Of a DNA stretch of 64,000 bases, positions 43,958 to 51,729 are shown one piece after another; within the stretch, counting starts at the first letter, position 1, and each line of letters starts with the position of its first letter. This DNA is from Acetivibrio alkalicellulosi (GTDB taxonomy: Bacteria; Bacillota; Clostridia; Acetivibrionales; Acetivibrionaceae). A program made the position numbers and the translations under genes. Where the stretch lies: positions 484,407 through 548,406 of the forward strand of contig VLTH01000001.1 in NCBI GenBank assembly GCA_008125075.1, written 5' to 3'. Below the pieces are notes generated by a model, which made no database searches, was not told where the DNA came from, and saw only the letters and a list, made by a program, of their open reading frames with translations.

Positions 43958-44200
43958 AACTCGTTTAGCTAAGACTCGGCTAAAGAATTACTTCCTCTTT
44001 TTCGCGTAACGCGTGTGGTAACAAAAGCGTTGGAAGTGAAAACTTAGAGGAAGTTATTTTTTAACGATGCCTAAGACTCGGCTAAAGAATTACTTCCTCT
44101 TTTTCGCGTAACGCGTGTGGTAACAAAAGCGTTGGAAGTGAAAACTTAGAGGAAGTTATTTTTTAACGATGCCTAAGACTCGGCTAAACGAGTTTTTTAA
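43958..44200 (+). repeat. Two tandem 102-bp repeats inside the loop of a terminator-like inverted repeat
   Basis: Units at 43971-44072 and 44073-44174, plus the first 12 bases of a third. Each holds ACTTCCTCT/AGAGGAAGT arms and a CGCGTAACGCG mini-hairpin. The array is bracketed by AACTCGTTTAGCT (43958-43970) and GGCTAAACGAGTT plus TTTT (44182-44198), which pair as a terminator stem. The remaining bases to 44348 contain nothing recognised. Confidence 0.88.
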
Positions 44201-44348
44201 ATCTATTAGTTTTAAGTGTTATAGTTAACGAGCCTGCAACTTTTAATATAAAAAATGAAATGGCGGAGGATTATACAAGAGAATATAGAATTAATAGGTC
44301 AAAAAAGAAAGTAATTTAAAGATAAATTAAAATATTAAAAATTTTTAC

Positions 44349-44378
44349 TTGACACACTGCATATTGCTGTATTAAAAT
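44349..44378 (+). promoter_or_regulatory. Promoter of the rplM-rpsI operon
   Basis: TTGACA (44349-44354), 18-base spacer, TAAAAT (44373-44378). A leader of about 85 bases follows; a ribosomal-protein autoregulatory element is possible but not recognisable by eye. Confidence 0.6.
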
Positions 44379-44471
44379 ATTTAGGTATGATTGAATTGGT
44401 TCACTATGAATTGAACTAATAAATTAATATTTCTATAAATACGATTTTTTATCAAGGAGGTTCGAAGTTTC

Positions 44472-44906
44472 ATGAAGACTTTTATGGCTAAGGCCAATGA
44501 AGTTAAAAGAAAATGGTATGTAGTTGATGCCGAAGGAAAGCCTTTAGGAAGGCTTGCAAGTGAAGTGGCTAGTATTTTAAGGGGCAAGAACAAACCTGAG
44601 TATACTCCACATGTTGACACAGGTGACCATGTAATAGTTTTAAATGCAGAAAAAGTTGCTCTTACCGGAAAGAAAATGGAGCAAAAACTTTACAGACACC
44701 ATACATTGCATCCAGGAGGATTGAAGGAAATTAAATACAAACATTTTATAGCTACTAGACCTGAAAAGGCTATTGAAGTAGCAGTAAAAGGTATGCTTCC
44801 TAAAAACAGCCTTGGAAGAGCTATGTTTAAGAAGCTTAAAGTTTATAAAGGAATAGAGCATCCACACGAAGCTCAAAGACCGGAAAACTTAGAAATCAAT
44901 ATTTAA
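44472..44906 (+). CDS. rplM: Large-subunit ribosomal protein uL13
   Basis: 144 residues, the usual length. Early-assembling 50S protein binding 23S rRNA. Family segments are visible: [60 protein letters not shown] and [22 protein letters not shown] with AAGGAGG upstream. Forms the standard operon with rpsI, which begins 25 bases downstream. Confidence 0.98.
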   Translation: MKTFMAKANEVKRKWYVVDAEGKPLGRLASEVASILRGKNKPEYTPHVDTGDHVIVLNAEKVALTGKKMEQKLYRHHTLHPGGLKEIKYKHFIATRPEKAIEVAVKGMLPKNSLGRAMFKKLKVYKGIEHPHEAQRPENLEINI

Positions 44907-44931
44907 TTAAGGAAGGGAGGTATAATTTTTT

Positions 44932-45324
44932 ATGTCAAAGGTACAGTATTATGGAACAGGAAGAAGAAAAAAATCAGTTGCGAGAGTTAGACTTGTTCCA
45001 GGAGATGGAAAAGTTCTTATAAATGATAGAACAATTGATGACTATTTTGGTCTGGAAACATTAAAAGTTATAGTTAAGCAGCCTTTATTACTTACTGATA
45101 CAGTAAGCAAATTTGATGTACTTTGTAAAGTAATAGGTGGCGGTTTTACAGGACAGGCGGGTGCTATTAGGCATGGAATTTCAAGAGCTCTTTTAAAGGC
45201 GGATGAAGAATTAAGGCCTGCCTTGAAAAAAGCTGGATTCCTTACAAGAGACCCAAGGATGAAGGAAAGGAAGAAATATGGACTCAAGAAAGCAAGAAGA
45301 GCTCCACAGTTCTCAAAGAGATAA
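44932..45324 (+). CDS. rpsI: Small-subunit ribosomal protein uS9
   Basis: 130 residues. 30S protein whose C-terminal tail reaches the P-site tRNA. Characteristic [19 protein letters not shown] start, [19 protein letters not shown] core and the terminal [17 protein letters not shown] with the conserved basic Lys-Arg end. AAGGGAGG ribosome site. Followed by two strong terminators. Confidence 0.98.
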   Translation: MSKVQYYGTGRRKKSVARVRLVPGDGKVLINDRTIDDYFGLETLKVIVKQPLLLTDTVSKFDVLCKVIGGGFTGQAGAIRHGISRALLKADEELRPALKKAGFLTRDPRMKERKKYGLKKARRAPQFSKR

Positions 45325-45338
45325 TTTCAAAGTTTACA

Positions 45339-45378
45339 AAAGTCCCGAAATCAAAGTGTTTCGGGGCTTTGTTTTTTT
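45339..45378 (+). terminator. Intrinsic terminator of rplM-rpsI
   Basis: AAAGTCCCGAAA / TTTCGGGGCTTT stem, eight-base loop, then a T-run. Confidence 0.9.
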
Positions 45379-45390
45379 GTCGTTTGAAAT

Positions 45391-45428
45391 AATAAACCCC
45401 TCAAATCTTATGAATTGAGGGGTTTATT
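45391..45428 (-). terminator. Second, bidirectional terminator
   Basis: AATAAACCCCTCAA / TTGAGGGGTTTATT stem with a ten-base loop; placed to terminate the convergent DUF2752 operon as well. Confidence 0.8.
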
Positions 45429-45443
45429 GTATTCTCTGAAAGT

Positions 45444-45848
45444 CTATTTTAAAAGCATTTTAATAAAATTAAAAAGCTTTGGCAAAAGTCCATCTGAATA
45501 GAATACTAATGGTTCGCTGTCTGGGAATAACATTATTAATCGAATAACATATACTGCTAAAAGTATAACTATAAACAATAATATTAATCGATTATACAAA
45601 ACTTTATTTGAGCGTATTTTTTTGTGATTAATTATAACAATTGCAGCAGGCATAATAAATAAGGGGTGATAGTTAAATGCTCCAGCTAAATCACCTCTAA
45701 ATAAAGAAATAAATGCCCTTGTCATTCCACAGGATGGACATGGGATACCTGTAAAATTTAAAAATAAGCAAACACTTCTATCTGTTATAAAACCTGCAAC
45801 AATACTAATACTTCCAATAAGTAATAAAATTATAATTATTTTTTTCAC
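45444..45848 (-). CDS. DUF2752 small membrane protein
   Basis: About 134 residues with three hydrophobic segments. Contains the family hallmark GIPCPSCGMTRAFISLFRGD followed by AFNYHP; the CPxCGxTR motif defines DUF2752, whose function is unknown. GTG start at 45848, one base after the stop of the upstream DUF4234 gene, so the two are translationally coupled. Confidence 0.85.
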   Translation of the reverse strand: MKKIIIILLLIGSISIVAGFITDRSVCLFLNFTGIPCPSCGMTRAFISLFRGDLAGAFNYHPLFIMPAAIVIINHKKIRSNKVLYNRLILLFIVILLAVYVIRLIMLFPDSEPLVFYSDGLLPKLFNFIKMLLK

Positions 45849-45849
45849 A

Positions 45850-46191
45850 TTACCATCTACTTAGATTATTCATATTATTTTGCATAATAGCTAGTGAAAC
45901 AATTCCTAATCCGAAAATTGCAAGTAATAAATATAATACTGAATCGTCAGATGCAGTAACTCCGTCAGTATTACTTTGAGCTTGATAGATTCTTTTTCCC
46001 ATTTTGTAGTTCCAGTAGATGCCATAGATACCACATGTCACTATTGATAATAATAATTCTGTTCCTGCGCTTGCATTTTCACCATTATAATCTGTAATTT
46101 CATCTGTAAGTTTATAAATCCAGTAGAAACCATAAAAGTTACATGTAATTATTGTTAACAGAATTGAAGTACCAACGCTTCTATTTGGCAT
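45850..46191 (-). CDS. DUF4234-type small membrane protein
   Basis: About 113 residues. It has an internal duplication: SILLTIITCNFYGFYWIYKL and ELLLSIVTCGIYGIYWNYKM, each a short hydrophobic hairpin, then a third hydrophobic segment near the C-terminus. The TIITxxxYxxYWxYK pattern is the DUF4234 signature. Function unknown. ATG with AGGGGGTG. First gene of a two-gene operon with DUF2752, a pairing often seen in clostridia. Confidence 0.83.
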   Translation of the reverse strand: MPNRSVGTSILLTIITCNFYGFYWIYKLTDEITDYNGENASAGTELLLSIVTCGIYGIYWNYKMGKRIYQAQSNTDGVTASDDSVLYLLLAIFGLGIVSLAIMQNNMNNLSRW

Positions 46192-46310
46192 AAGTTCACC
46201 CCCTTGTTTTAAATAAATTATAAAATAAAAATAATATGATTTATATCACATTACACTAAATACATTACGAAGTTAATACTATTCTATTGTAAAAATAATT
46301 TTCACAATAG

Positions 46311-46400
46311 AGCCTTTGATTTTATGACCTTACAATTTGCTGCTGTCCTAGAGACATTCATCGGCACTAAGCTTTTCATTTATTTTAAAATCTTGCATTT
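46311..46400 (+). repeat. Family B motif, first-half copy
   Basis: GCCTTTGATTTTATGACCTT, ACAATTTGCTGCTG and GAGACATTCAT align with 22702-22772. The second half is not recognisable here. Lies in the 520-base divergent gap between the DUF4234 and YibE/F genes. Confidence 0.4.
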
Positions 46401-46513
46401 AATAACAATGAGCTTATGTGAAAGTTCATAAACTAATAAAAAAATCGTATTATCATTATAACTTATTCTTATTACATATTCAATATAAATAACTTTGTGG
46501 TGTAATGTAATAA

Positions 46514-46590
46514 AAGTGAAGAAAAATATACCAGAAATTTAAGTTGTGAAGTCTAGAGCTTGTAAATACTCCACGGTGCCTTTGTAAAAC
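46514..46590 (-). repeat. Family A dispersed repeat, long form, inverted
   Basis: On the minus strand: GAGTATTTACAAGCTCTAGA, CTTCACAACTTAAATTTCTG and GTATATTTTTCTTCAC, matching 818-892. Confidence 0.65.
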
Positions 46591-46711
46591 TTGCTAGCGG
46601 TGTTGGTTTAATGAACAGAGTTCCAGTAGAAAGTAATAATTCTCTTAATCTATAGCATATATATACTAGTATTCTTAAGATAATAGCAAGGATTAAAGAG
46701 GAGAGATACTA

Positions 46712-47857
46712 ATGAGGTTTTCAAAAGCTATAATTGCATGTTTTATTATTATTTTAATCTTTTCATTTTACCATGTCACATATGCAGATAACTATTTTAA
46801 GTCTGCACGAGGCAAGGTTATCCAAATTTTAAATTATGATCAAAATACTAGACAAACTGATGAAAAGAAAAACTTATATGAATCCTATTTAGTAGAAGTT
46901 AAAATATTAGATGGCCAATATAGTGGAGAAGTTGTTAATGCAGAGTATACAATAAATACTGGCTATATAGAAAAAAAAGAAGCAATACTATTTAATCCCG
47001 GGGATGAAGTATTAATATATTTAGAGGATACTTATGATGGAAAGATTGTGAATGCATATATTTCAGGTCCTGTAAGGGACAAATATCTTTTGTACCTTGT
47101 AGGTGTCTTTGTATTTTTTCTTTTAGTAATAGGAAGGTTTAAGGGTCTTAAGGCTATTATTACTCTTGGAATCACATGCTTATTAGTTATAAAGGTTTTT
47201 ATTCCACTAATAATAAAAGGGTATGATCCCATTGTATTATCTGTTGGAATATGTGCGTTAATAACAGTTATAAGTTTATTAATAATAGGAGGATTCAATA
47301 AAAAAACTGGTGCTGCAATTATTGGAACTATTGGAGGTGTAATAATTGCGGGTATTATAACTCAATTAATAGGAAGGCTGGCAAATTTGACTGGTTTAGG
47401 AAACGAAGAGGCTCAAATGCTAATGAGTATTCCACAAAGTACAAATATGGATTTTAGAGGATTACTTTTTTCGGGAATAATCATTGGTGCTTTAGGTGCA
47501 GTTATGGATGTAGGGATGTCAATATCATCTGCAATGAATGAAATTGAAGAGACAAGTCCAACAATCAGAAGGACTACATTAATAGGTGCAGGGATGAATA
47601 TTGGAAGAGATGTAATGGCAACTATGTCAAATACTTTAATTTTAGCTTATGCAGGTAGTTCATTGCATATGATTCTCTTACTTGTTATGCATGATATTTC
47701 ATTTGTAGAAATTATTAATAGTGATATGATTGCGTGCGAAGTAGTAAGGTCACTAGCAGGTAGTATAGGGTTAATTTTTACCATTCCAATAACGGCAATT
47801 ACAGCTGGTATTTTAAGTTGTCAAAAAAAGAAAAAAAAGAAAATAGGCAGATATTAA
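46712..47857 (+). CDS. YibE/F-family membrane protein
   Basis: About 381 residues. An N-terminal signal/anchor helix and a short beta-rich extracellular domain (about 27-125, GKVIQILNYDQN...) precede seven or so transmembrane helices. Family features are the RFKGLKAIITLGITCLLV stretch, GALGAVMDVGMSISSAMNEI and GRDVMATMSNTLILAYAGS. YibE/F proteins are proposed transporters without established substrate. ATG with GAGGAGAG. Monocistronic. Confidence 0.88.
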   Translation: MRFSKAIIACFIIILIFSFYHVTYADNYFKSARGKVIQILNYDQNTRQTDEKKNLYESYLVEVKILDGQYSGEVVNAEYTINTGYIEKKEAILFNPGDEVLIYLEDTYDGKIVNAYISGPVRDKYLLYLVGVFVFFLLVIGRFKGLKAIITLGITCLLVIKVFIPLIIKGYDPIVLSVGICALITVISLLIIGGFNKKTGAAIIGTIGGVIIAGIITQLIGRLANLTGLGNEEAQMLMSIPQSTNMDFRGLLFSGIIIGALGAVMDVGMSISSAMNEIEETSPTIRRTTLIGAGMNIGRDVMATMSNTLILAYAGSSLHMILLLVMHDISFVEIINSDMIACEVVRSLAGSIGLIFTIPITAITAGILSCQKKKKKKIGRY

Positions 47858-47954
47858 GTGTGATTTCACTGTATAACAACCTATTTAAATAATTAAAAAT
47901 CTATTAGAAATATTATTTCAACTTTATACAAGACCTATTTGCCATCAAATAACA

Positions 47955-48404
47955 TTAATTACCTAGCTTTTGCTGTAATAGTATAGATAACTGATTATCT
48001 AATTCGGCAAGATGATCATCGAGCACATCATTAATGTCCTTTTTTATTTTATTTTTACCTTGATTAACGTTGCCCTGTCTTTGAGCCTCTAATGCATTCT
48101 TTATTTCTTGTGTTTTATCTTTTATTTTAAGTTTTGCAGATTCAGTTTCAAGAGCAGCATATTCATCTAATTCTTGCTCAATACCTTTGATATAATTGTC
48201 AATGTATAAAGATGTCTCATCTAATGTTTCCTGGCGTGCCTGTTTTAATATGTTGTCAATGTCTTGAGTTGAGCTTGTTACTAGAGAATCAGTTTTTGTC
48301 TTTAATAAATGAGTTAGATTAATACCTACTGCATTTACAACTATTATTTGTATTGCCATAACTACAAAAATAGTAATAATAATACTTCTCTTCTTACTAT
48401 TCAT
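47955..48404 (-). CDS. Hypothetical membrane-anchored coiled-coil protein
   Basis: About 149 residues. One N-terminal transmembrane segment (about 8-30), then an almost wholly helical, highly charged region with heptad character (about 40-145) rich in Gln, Asp, Glu and Lys. No known domain. Probably a small surface or periplasm-facing coiled-coil protein. ATG with GGGGGG-type ribosome site. Convergent with YibE/F. Confidence 0.7.
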   Translation of the reverse strand: MNSKKRSIIITIFVVMAIQIIVVNAVGINLTHLLKTKTDSLVTSSTQDIDNILKQARQETLDETSLYIDNYIKGIEQELDEYAALETESAKLKIKDKTQEIKNALEAQRQGNVNQGKNKIKKDINDVLDDHLAELDNQLSILLQQKLGN

Positions 48405-48599
48405 ATTTTCTTCCCCCCAATTTTATTTGTTTGCATTTTATTTGTCGGAAAGGTACATATCAATAATAACAGGTAAATATAGGACTCAAGGACTAGTTGA
48501 ATAACATACTGGTTTACTTGGATTTTGGATTTATTTATTGTAATTAACCTGACTTTATAATAAAATATAGTATGTTTAATAAAAGTATCGGAGGAAAAT

Positions 48600-49799
48600 A
48601 TGTTACTTATAAATAATGGTATAATACTTACTATGACAGGTGTTAATTATAATAAAGGATACATTTTGATAAATGAGGGGAAAATAATAGAAATAGGCAA
48701 GTCGGAAGATTTAAATAAAGAAACAGTAAAAAATGATAATTTAACAGTAATAGATGCAGAGGGCAAATATGTGCTTCCAGGACTCATTGATGCACATTGT
48801 CATGTAGGAATATGTGAAGACTCTATTGGCTTTGAAGGTGATGACTCAAATGAAATGACAGATCCAGTTACACCTCATTTAAGGGCAATAGATGGAGTTT
48901 TTCATATGGACAGAGCATTTATAGAAGCTAGGGAAAATGGAGTAACTACAGTTGTAACAGGGCCTGGTAGTGCAAATGTTATAGGAGGCCAGTTTGTTGC
49001 GTTAAAAACATACGGAAGACGTATTGAAGAGATGATTGTAAAAGATCCTGTTGCTGTTAAAATAGCTTTTGGAGAAAATCCAAAGACTGTGTATGCTGAA
49101 AAGAAACAAGCACCTTCAACACGTATGGCAACTGCTGCAATTTTAAGAGAATGCCTTATTAGAGCCAAAGAATACAAAGAGTTGCTTGAAAAACATAAGG
49201 AAGATAGTGAAAATAACGATAAACCTGATTATGACATGAAGCTTGAGGCGTTATTAAAGGTGTTGGACAGAGAAATACCTTTTAAGGCTCATGCCCACAG
49301 AGCTGATGACATACTTACAGCTATAAGAATTGCAAGAGAGTTTGATGTGAATTTGACAATCGAGCATTGTACAGAGGGACATCTTATAAAGGACATACTT
49401 CAAGAAGAAGGGGTTGGCACAATAATAGGACCATCTCTTACAGATAGATCGAAAGTTGAGCTTAGAAATTTAAGCCTTAAGACTCCAGGAATTCTGTCTG
49501 AAGCAGGAGTTAAGGTTGCTATAATGACTGATCATCCTTGTACACCAGTTCAGTATCTTACTCTTTGTGCTGCAATGGCAGTTAGGGAAGGTATGGATGA
49601 AAATGAGGCGCTAAAGGCTATAACTATTAATGCAGCAGAGCTAAATGGAATTGAAGAAAGGGTTGGAAGTATTCAGGTTGGAAAGGATGGGGACATTGTT
49701 ATATTTGATGGTCATCCTTTTGAGATAAAATCTAAAGCTGATGTTACCATTATTAATGGTAAAGTGGTGTATGAAAGGAATAATCATGAGAGAGGTTAG
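48600..49799 (+). CDS. Metal-dependent amidohydrolase
   Basis: About 399 residues, imidazolonepropionase-like/adenine-deaminase-related amidohydrolase, cytoplasmic. The small beta-domain at the ends frames a TIM barrel with PGLIDAHCHVGI (HxH ligands), KAHAHRADD, TIEHCTEGH and IMTDHPCTP (the catalytic Asp). A C-terminal KDGDIVIFDGHPFEIKS returns to the composite domain. Substrate unknown. ATG preceded by GGAGG. Its last 14 bases overlap tsaE, so it belongs to that operon. Confidence 0.88.
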   Translation: MLLINNGIILTMTGVNYNKGYILINEGKIIEIGKSEDLNKETVKNDNLTVIDAEGKYVLPGLIDAHCHVGICEDSIGFEGDDSNEMTDPVTPHLRAIDGVFHMDRAFIEARENGVTTVVTGPGSANVIGGQFVALKTYGRRIEEMIVKDPVAVKIAFGENPKTVYAEKKQAPSTRMATAAILRECLIRAKEYKELLEKHKEDSENNDKPDYDMKLEALLKVLDREIPFKAHAHRADDILTAIRIAREFDVNLTIEHCTEGHLIKDILQEEGVGTIIGPSLTDRSKVELRNLSLKTPGILSEAGVKVAIMTDHPCTPVQYLTLCAAMAVREGMDENEALKAITINAAELNGIEERVGSIQVGKDGDIVIFDGHPFEIKSKADVTIINGKVVYERNNHERG

Positions 49800-50262
49800 A
49801 ACAATTTCAACAGATGAAACAATTGAAGTTGGAAAGGCAATAGGCAAAATTTTAAATAAAGGAGATGTAGTTTTAATAACAGGAGATCTAGGTACAGGAA
49901 AGACGGTACTTACAAATGGAATAGCAAACTCTCTTGGTATTAAAGAGTATATTACAAGTCCTACCTTTACAATTGTAAATGAATATGATATGAAAATACC
50001 CCTCTTCCATTTTGATGTTTATAGAATTGCTCATCCTGAAGAAATGTTTGAGATAGGTTTTGAAGAGTATTTGCACAAAAGTGGGATTGTCATAATTGAG
50101 TGGGCTGAAATAATTAAGGAAATACTTCCAGATGAAAACATATGGATTACAATAAAAAAAGATCTTGATAGGGGAATAGATCATAGGATTATACAAATTG
50201 AATTTAATGGAGACAAATATAGGGATTACAAGAGAAATTTTGATTTGGGGGTTGAGTTATAA
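49786..50262 (+). CDS. tsaE: tRNA threonylcarbamoyladenosine biosynthesis ATPase TsaE
   Basis: About 158 residues, usual length. ATPase partner of the TsaB-TsaD complex making t6A37 in ANN-decoding tRNAs. Walker A GDLGTGKTVLTNGI, the family motif SPTFTIVNEY, HFDVYR and the late EWAE are all present. ATG 49786 is preferred because AAAGGA precedes it; longer frames begin inside the amidohydrolase gene. Two bases before tsaB. Confidence 0.96.
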   Translation: MREVRTISTDETIEVGKAIGKILNKGDVVLITGDLGTGKTVLTNGIANSLGIKEYITSPTFTIVNEYDMKIPLFHFDVYRIAHPEEMFEIGFEEYLHKSGIVIIEWAEIIKEILPDENIWITIKKDLDRGIDHRIIQIEFNGDKYRDYKRNFDLGVEL

Positions 50263-50263
50263 A

Positions 50264-50977
50264 ATGAAGATACTTGCAATAGATACATCAACTTTAGTTG
50301 CTGCAGTTGCAGTAATGGAAGATGACAAACTTTTAGGAGAATATTTGCTTAACCATAAAAAAACTCATTCTCAAAAATTAATGCCTATGATAAAAGAGTT
50401 ATTACATGAGTTGGAACTTAAACCAAATGATATTGATATGTTTGCTGCATCATCAGGCCCAGGTTCATTTACAGGTTTAAGGATAGGTGTTACAACAGTA
50501 AAAGCAATGGGATATGCAACTTCTAAGCCAGTAGTTGCTGTGCCAACATTAGATGTAATAGCATATAATATTTTAATGGGAAGTTATATTGTTTGCCCTA
50601 TTATGGATGCAAGAAATAATCAGGTATATACCGGGTTATATGAATGGAATTATAACAATAACGTACTAGAAAGGGTAAGTGATTATTTAGCACTACCTAT
50701 TAATGAGCTGGTGGACATTATAAGGCAAAGAGGTAAAAAGGTTGTTTTTGCTGGAGATGGAGTAGACATTCACCAAGAGTATCTAAAAAATGAACTCCAA
50801 GATAAGTGTGACTTTGCACCAGGAAACATGAGGCTTCAAAGAGCATCAACTACTGCTCATATTGCTTACATGAAATTTAAAAAAGGTGATATTGATAGCA
50901 GTTTTGAAATGACACCTTTTTATCTTAGAAAATCTCAGGCTGAAAGGCAATATGAAAAGAAAACAACGGGAACATAG
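50264..50977 (+). CDS. tsaB: tRNA threonylcarbamoyladenosine biosynthesis protein TsaB
   Basis: About 237 residues, ASKHA-fold scaffold of the TsaBDE complex. Starts KILAIDTST and has HSQKLMPMI and SGPGSFTGLRIGVTTVKAM, the TsaB hallmark. ATG 50264 follows the tsaE stop by one base, indicating coupling. tsaD is not in the window. Confidence 0.96.
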   Translation: MKILAIDTSTLVAAVAVMEDDKLLGEYLLNHKKTHSQKLMPMIKELLHELELKPNDIDMFAASSGPGSFTGLRIGVTTVKAMGYATSKPVVAVPTLDVIAYNILMGSYIVCPIMDARNNQVYTGLYEWNYNNNVLERVSDYLALPINELVDIIRQRGKKVVFAGDGVDIHQEYLKNELQDKCDFAPGNMRLQRASTTAHIAYMKFKKGDIDSSFEMTPFYLRKSQAERQYEKKTTGT

Positions 50978-51012
50978 GTAACTGTAGAAAGAAAAACAAA
51001 GGATGAAAATTG

Positions 51013-51468
51013 ATGAATATAGATCAGGTTAATATTTGCTATATGGATCTTGAAGATATAGACGATGTAATAATTATAGAGAATTTGTGCTTTACTATTC
51101 CATGGTCAAGGGAGTCTTTTATACAGGAAATATCAAATAGTCAATTGACTAGATATATTTGTGCAAAGGTAAATGACAAAATGATAGGATATGCAGGAAT
51201 GTGGAAAATATGTGATGAAGGACACATTACAAATATAGCAGTTCATCCTGAATACAGGAGAAAAGGTATTGGCAATAAATTAGTAAAGGGTCTTATAAGT
51301 ATTGCACAAAAAGAAAATCTTTACAAAATTACTCTTGAAGTTAGAAAAAGTAACAATGCAGCTCAAGATTTATATGCAAGACATGGGTTTAGAGTAGAGG
51401 GTTTAAGAAAAAAATATTATTCAGATAATGGAGAAGATGCAATTATTATGTGGAAAAAGAATGATTAA
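51013..51468 (+). CDS. rimI: Ribosomal protein S18-alanine N-acetyltransferase (RimI-type GNAT)
   Basis: About 151 residues, single GNAT domain. Acetyl-CoA-binding motif A VHPEYRRKGIGNKLV and the RimI-type LEVRKSNNAAQDLYARHGF segment are present. Its placement after tsaE-tsaB is the classic RimI context. ATG 51013 with AAAGGA at nine bases; a TTG at 51010 is less likely. Confidence 0.93.
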   Translation: MNIDQVNICYMDLEDIDDVIIIENLCFTIPWSRESFIQEISNSQLTRYICAKVNDKMIGYAGMWKICDEGHITNIAVHPEYRRKGIGNKLVKGLISIAQKENLYKITLEVRKSNNAAQDLYARHGFRVEGLRKKYYSDNGEDAIIMWKKND

Positions 51469-51729
51469 GTGAACTATTTTAGCTAAAGCTAAATAAGTGG
51501 GTTTCAGGTGGAGGCATAGAATAAGATGAAAAATCAGGAAGTAGTTATTTCTTTGTTGAAATTATGTGAATAAAATTTAATTTCTTGTTTTATAAAAAGG
51601 ATTTTATAGTATTTTGGTAGAATATAATATATTAAAGCAACCTCTAAATCGTTAAAATATAAGTAATAATGTAAATCAATGTCGCCTTTTTCAAGTTCTT
51701 AAGAAAGCTGATTTAAAGGGGGAAAGATT

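Noticed and set aside
44379..44471. Ribosomal protein L13 leader RNA
   Set aside because: Position is right, but no consensus structure could be drawn with confidence by eye.
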